Source of the DNA: a virus
Direction: 5' to 3' (one strand)
IMG/VR virus record: IMGVR_UViG_3300022919_000086
Location: 1-20,253 of that record
DNA: 20,253 bases
Numbering within the stretch: the stretch's first letter is position 1; each line of letters begins with the position of its first letter. A program made the position numbers and the translations under genes. Below the pieces are notes generated by a model. That model was not told the DNA's origin. It ran no database searches and saw only the letters and a program-made list of their open reading frames with translations. Positions 20,113 through 20,253 of the stretch are shown here, one piece after another.

Positions 20113-20253
20113 TTATTTAATCTTCCTACCCTGAAAACTCGCTATCCTATTCTTATACTCGGTGCGCTGCCCTTGTCGTTCGCTGTAAGCTGAATATCCC
20201 TTAGCATCAAACGTAATACCATTTACAGGCATCTTAGCTAAAGTTTTATCCAT
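20113..20253 (-). CDS. Minus-strand frame at the right edge (46 codons visible)
   Basis: Read on the minus strand, an ATG at the very edge (20251-20253) opens MDKTLAKMPVNGITFDAKGY, continuing to ASFQGRKIK and a TAA at 20113-20115. The ATG may be the true start, giving a 46-aa basic protein, or an internal Met of a longer gene cut by the window. The terminator right after its stop supports a real transcript. No family recognised. Confidence 0.45.
   Translation of the reverse strand: MDKTLAKMPVNGITFDAKGYSAYSERQGQRTEYKNRIASFQGRKIK

Noticed and set aside
1-20253. CRISPR array, tRNA, rRNA or insertion sequence
   Set aside because: I looked for regularly spaced repeats, cloverleaf-like sequences and transposase-like proteins and saw none; no tool-based search was possible.

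Overview
The window looks like about 20 kb of a tailed bacteriophage or prophage of a Bacteroidota host. Evidence for the host group: start codons are preceded by A/T-rich tracts (for example taattATG, tattATG) instead of Shine-Dalgarno sequences; several gene blocks are preceded by copies of the Bacteroidota -7 box TAnnTTTG; an OB-fold DUF3127-type protein with an SSB-like acidic tip is present; and the lysozyme is of the GH108 type. Phage identity rests on the tail-fibre, SGNH-hydrolase, holin, lysozyme and single-strand-annealing genes. No capsid, portal or terminase gene lies in the window, so phage and prophage cannot be separated.

Layout. (1) 1-2244, plus strand: recombination block, with the end of an unknown gene, a free-standing NUMOD4/HNH endonuclease, an SSB-like protein, a Sak/Rad52-like annealing protein and a small acidic protein, closed by a strong stem-loop at 2284-2341. 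(2) 2381-11002, minus strand: late block read right to left. It runs from a 453-aa tail protein through three fibre or needle proteins with an SGNH esterase among them, an exported protein, then a lysis module (holin-like proteins, overlapping small membrane proteins that may be spanin-like, GH108 lysozyme), ending at a terminator at 2381-2411. (3) 11119-13362, plus strand: an accessory block of small genes inserted against the direction of the tail genes. It includes a probable DUF551-like gene broken by an in-frame TAG and a gene that looks like a fusion of two. (4) 13340-16042, minus strand: a 900-aa putative tail protein. (5) 16068-20111, plus strand: a second accessory block with a short candidate RNA, an SPFH/prohibitin-like membrane protein, a small membrane protein, a cupin, a Ser/Gly/Asp-rich protein and two unknown proteins, closed by a terminator. 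(6) A short minus-strand reading frame reaches the right edge.

The most unusual signal is a pair of 5' leaders of about 110 nt, at 16193-16308 and 17323-17432. They share almost no sequence but have the same order of interleaved inverted repeats (A-B-A'-B'), which predicts an H-type pseudoknot or a two-state switch. Each lies between a TAnnTTTG promoter and an ATG 20-24 nt downstream. The first precedes the SPFH gene and the second precedes the operon for the small membrane protein and the cupin. I do not recognise this as a known RNA family; it is the best candidate here for an undescribed regulatory system.
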